From the NCBI GenBank assembly GCA_963991985.1, contig CAXDRX010000031.1, positions 1-14,756 on the forward strand: a stretch of 14,756 nt of DNA, written 5' to 3'. A program made the translations under genes and the position numbers. Below, in pieces: positions 13,282 to 14,756 of this stretch (positions are counted from its first letter, which is position 1; each line of letters starts with the position of its first letter). The notes beneath the pieces are model-generated. The model did no database searches. It was not told the origin of the DNA and was given only the letters and a program-made list of their open reading frames with translations. Origin of the DNA: MED-G17 sp963991985 (GTDB lineage: Bacteria; Bacteroidota; Bacteroidia; NS11-12g; UBA9320).

Positions 13282-14562
13282 TCAATCTTTGGTCCAGGCA
13301 TCTCTATCGGATGGGCTAAATTGCCAAGGAGCTCCATTGTTTTCCATGTTGTTGAACATTCCATTCCACTCATGGGGAGCTTCAGAAGCTTCCATTATTT
13401 TGTATCGTCGCATTTCCAAGATAATTTCCATAGGGTTGATTAGAACGGGGCAAGCTTCTACACAAGCATTGCAGGTGTTGCAGGCCATTAGTTCTTCTTG
13501 GCTTATGTAATCATGTAGCGATTTCTCGTCGTGTAGTTGGTCTTTGTTTTGTCTTCTAAATTTTCCCAATTCTTCTGCTCGGTCTCTTACATCCATCATT
13601 ATTTTTCTTGGTGAGAGTTTTTTTCCGGTTTGATTTTGTGGACAGCTATCGGTGCATCGACCACATTCTGTGCAGGCATAAGCACCCATGATGCTTGTCC
13701 AAGGAAGGCCATCAACGTCTTTGGCTCCAAAACTATCTGGCGGGGGTTGATTGGCGTCTGCATCTTCGGGCGCCAACATCATTTTCACTTCATTGCTTAC
13801 ACTTTCCATATGGCCCATTTTTCCCGGCTTGTTTAAGTCTGCATACCACGTATTGGGAAAGGCCAGAATGATGTGGAAATGTTTTGAAAAGGGCAGGTAA
13901 TTTAAAAATGCCAAAATCCCTAAAATATGAAACCACCAAGAGAATCGTTCTATTCGATGCAAGTCGTTTATAGAAAGCCCTTCAAATAGTGTTGCAATTG
14001 GGCTACTTACGGGGAGATTAAAGTGATGCAGCAAAATGGTGTCGCTTGCATTCATGGTGATAAGGGCTGCCATCAGTATGATTTCAATAAGCAATATATA
14101 AGTGGCATCTTGGCTTGGCCACCCTTTCATTTCGGGCTTGTGAAATCTAGGAATTTTTAGAACAAATCTTCTTGAAAGAAAAAAGCAGCAGGCCAATAGA
14201 ACAAGAACGGCCAAAATTTCAAAAAAACCGATCATAAAACCATACAGAGATCCCAAATGCGGCATAAAAAGTCTGTGGGTTCCCAAGAGCCCATCCAAAA
14301 TGATTTCCAAAACCTCAATGTTGATCAACACAAAACCCAAATAAATAACGATATGCAAAAGCCCAGCAATGGGTCGGGTGGTCATTTTACTCTGGCCCAG
14401 GGCTACTCGGATCATTTGTTTCCAACGGGCTTTTTTGTGGTCACTGCGATGGATGGATTTTCCGAGAGAAATGTTTTTTCGAATCTTGGAGACATTTTTT
14501 GCAAAAAAGAAAATGGCGGTAACCAAGCTCATAACAAAAACAATCTGCGACCAATAATTCAT
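13282..14562 (-). CDS. Membrane Fe-S protein: NarI/HdrE-like cytochrome b part fused to an HdrC-like 2x[4Fe-4S] part
   Basis: A 426-residue inner-membrane protein. About five hydrophobic helices (near 5-22, 67-90, 107-130, 155-173, 208-225) carry histidines suited to b-type haem (His70, His212, with His228/His230 after the last helix), as in NarI, DsrM and HdrE. A cytoplasmic C-terminal part has two cubane cluster motifs: CTECGRCTDSCP (Cys297, 300, 303, 307) and CNTCNACVEACP (Cys361, 364, 367, 371). This is the HdrE plus HdrC arrangement in one chain, and with the following HdrB-like gene it forms a plausible quinone-linked electron-transfer complex. It is not a standard respiratory complex, and its partner substrate is unknown. 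An in-frame TTG at 14571 exists; the ATG at 14562 sits 6 bases after an exact TAnnTTTG box, so I use it. It is the first gene of a four-gene operon. Confidence 0.92.
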   Translation of the reverse strand: MNYWSQIVFVMSLVTAIFFFAKNVSKIRKNISLGKSIHRSDHKKARWKQMIRVALGQSKMTTRPIAGLLHIVIYLGFVLINIEVLEIILDGLLGTHRLFMPHLGSLYGFMIGFFEILAVLVLLACCFFLSRRFVLKIPRFHKPEMKGWPSQDATYILLIEIILMAALITMNASDTILLHHFNLPVSSPIATLFEGLSINDLHRIERFSWWFHILGILAFLNYLPFSKHFHIILAFPNTWYADLNKPGKMGHMESVSNEVKMMLAPEDADANQPPPDSFGAKDVDGLPWTSIMGAYACTECGRCTDSCPQNQTGKKLSPRKIMMDVRDRAEELGKFRRQNKDQLHDEKSLHDYISQEELMACNTCNACVEACPVLINPMEIILEMRRYKIMEASEAPHEWNGMFNNMENNGAPWQFSPSDRDAWTKD

Positions 14563-14568
14563 GCCAAT

Positions 14569-14576
14569 CAAATGTA
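14569..14576 (-). promoter_or_regulatory. -7 box of the Fe-S operon promoter
   Basis: On the minus strand 14576-14569 reads TACATTTG, an exact TAnnTTTG match, ending 6 bases before the ATG at 14562. An ATTG (14601-14598) lies 21 bases upstream and can serve as the -33 element. The transcript should start within a base or two of the start codon. Confidence 0.6.
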
Positions 14577-14616
14577 ATTAAACAATTGGTGAATACGCAA
14601 TTTGTTTGTTCGAGAT

Positions 14617-14632
14617 TGTGTTTTAAAACACA
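14617..14632. promoter_or_regulatory. CRP/FNR-like 16-base palindrome upstream of the Fe-S operon
   Basis: TGTGTTTTAAAACACA is a perfect palindrome with the TGTG-N8-CACA layout of CRP/FNR-family sites (consensus TGTGA-N6-TCACA), differing at the inner base of each half. Its centre is about 60 bases upstream of the predicted start of the Fe-S operon, a classic activator position. It lies also about 45-50 bases upstream of the tRNA-Phe -7 box. It is not a terminator: on the plus strand it is followed by A residues, and on the minus strand the T-run precedes it. Confidence 0.45.
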
Positions 14633-14673
14633 TAAAAAAAGGCGGAAGTTTAAAAACCATAGGAAGAATAACT

Positions 14674-14681
14674 TATTTTTG
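14674..14681 (+). promoter_or_regulatory. -7 box of the tRNA-Phe promoter
   Basis: TATTTTTG is an exact TAnnTTTG match ending 13 bases before the mature 5' end of tRNA-Phe, which leaves a short 5' leader for RNase P to remove. No clear -33 TTTG is present. Confidence 0.5.
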
Positions 14682-14694
14682 CCCACCGTTAAAA

Positions 14695-14756
14695 GGTGCC
14701 ATAGCTCAGTTGGTAGAGCAAAGGACTGAAAATCCTTGTGTCCCTGGTTCGATTCC
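14695..14756 (+). tRNA. tRNA-Phe (anticodon GAA), 3' end cut by the window
   Basis: Sixty-two bases of a tRNA are present. The 5' acceptor strand is GGTGCCA; T8 A9 follow; the D arm is GCTC-loop-GAGC with the AGTTGGTA loop; the anticodon stem AAGGA/TCCTT holds the loop CTGAAAA, giving anticodon GAA; the variable loop is GTGTC; the T arm opens CCTGG with loop TTCGATT and breaks off after CC. The missing part should be AGG, the 3' acceptor strand TGGCACC and the discriminator base. It charges phenylalanine. The identity is secure from the anticodon loop and the D and T arms. Confidence 0.97.

Noticed and set aside
13278..13373. N-terminal extension of the CCG-domain protein
   Set aside because: It would overlap the upstream Fe-S gene by about 90 bases and has no family resemblance; MKEKLQIPIM at 13277 is the expected start.
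14563..14571. TTG start for the membrane Fe-S gene
   Set aside because: It lies in the promoter -7 box; the ATG at 14562 directly precedes the first membrane helix.
14610..14640. Palindrome plus A/T run as an intrinsic terminator
   Set aside because: On neither strand does a T-run follow the hairpin, and no gene ends nearby; an operator is a better reading.
1..14756. Mobile elements, prophage, CRISPR array or defence island
   Set aside because: No transposase, integrase, phage-like gene, regular repeat-spacer pattern or nuclease/toxin pair is seen; base composition and gene style look even throughout.

Overview
The window looks like chromosomal DNA of a member of the Bacteroidota, most likely near the Flavobacteriales; I cannot name a genus. 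The reasons are: (i) several genes and the tRNA are preceded by the Bacteroidota-type promoter element TAnnTTTG rather than by an E. coli-type -10 with a strong Shine-Dalgarno; (ii) lipoprotein and secretion signals and gene families are typical of the phylum (DUF4197 lipoprotein, DUF4369/TlpA-like thioredoxin, the pair of membrane and soluble Fe-S proteins followed by the small protein often mislabelled 'ABC transporter ATPase'); (iii) the DNA is AT-rich and very compact. No insertion sequence, phage gene, CRISPR array or rRNA is visible, and no gene-free stretch exceeds about 150 bases.

Layout. 1-156 (minus) is the start of a CaCA-family calcium/sodium antiporter cut by the window edge. 254-2569 (plus) holds tadA, a cyclophilin-type peptidyl-prolyl isomerase lipoprotein and pgk; the last two share a UAAUG stop/start. 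7595 down to 2584 (minus) is a tight five-gene run: tatA, gatA, a LysM protein with a degenerate lytic transglycosylase domain, a membrane-anchored SGNH hydrolase, and a DUF4197 lipoprotein. 7688-9926 (plus) holds two kynurenine-pathway enzymes, 3-hydroxyanthranilate 3,4-dioxygenase and ACMS decarboxylase, plus a small secreted, probably outer-membrane protein that overlaps the decarboxylase gene. 11319-9901 (minus) is a secreted thioredoxin-like protein, and 11389-11742 (plus) an alkyltransferase-like DNA repair protein. 14562-11731 (minus) is an operon of a membrane Fe-S protein, a CCG-domain Fe-S protein, a conserved protein of unknown function and a YbaB/EbfC nucleoid protein. A tRNA-Phe(GAA) gene begins at 14695 and runs off the end.

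How they fit together. HaaO makes 2-amino-3-carboxymuconate semialdehyde and ACMSD removes it, so tryptophan carbon is steered to catabolism rather than to quinolinate/NAD. The two Fe-S proteins look like the cytoplasmic and membrane parts of an electron-transfer complex related to HdrDE/GlcF-type systems, substrate unknown. The most unusual point is in the tatA-gatA operon: the lytic transglycosylase domain has lost its catalytic glutamate and the flanking active-site motifs, yet keeps its fold-defining motifs and LysM domain, and sits 7 bases upstream of an SGNH esterase-like gene whose catalytic residues are intact. This suggests a cell-wall-binding pseudoenzyme working with an esterase. 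Other points are promoters placed so close to start codons that the messages should be leaderless or nearly so, and a perfect 16-base CRP/FNR-like palindrome about 60 bases upstream of the predicted start of the Fe-S operon.
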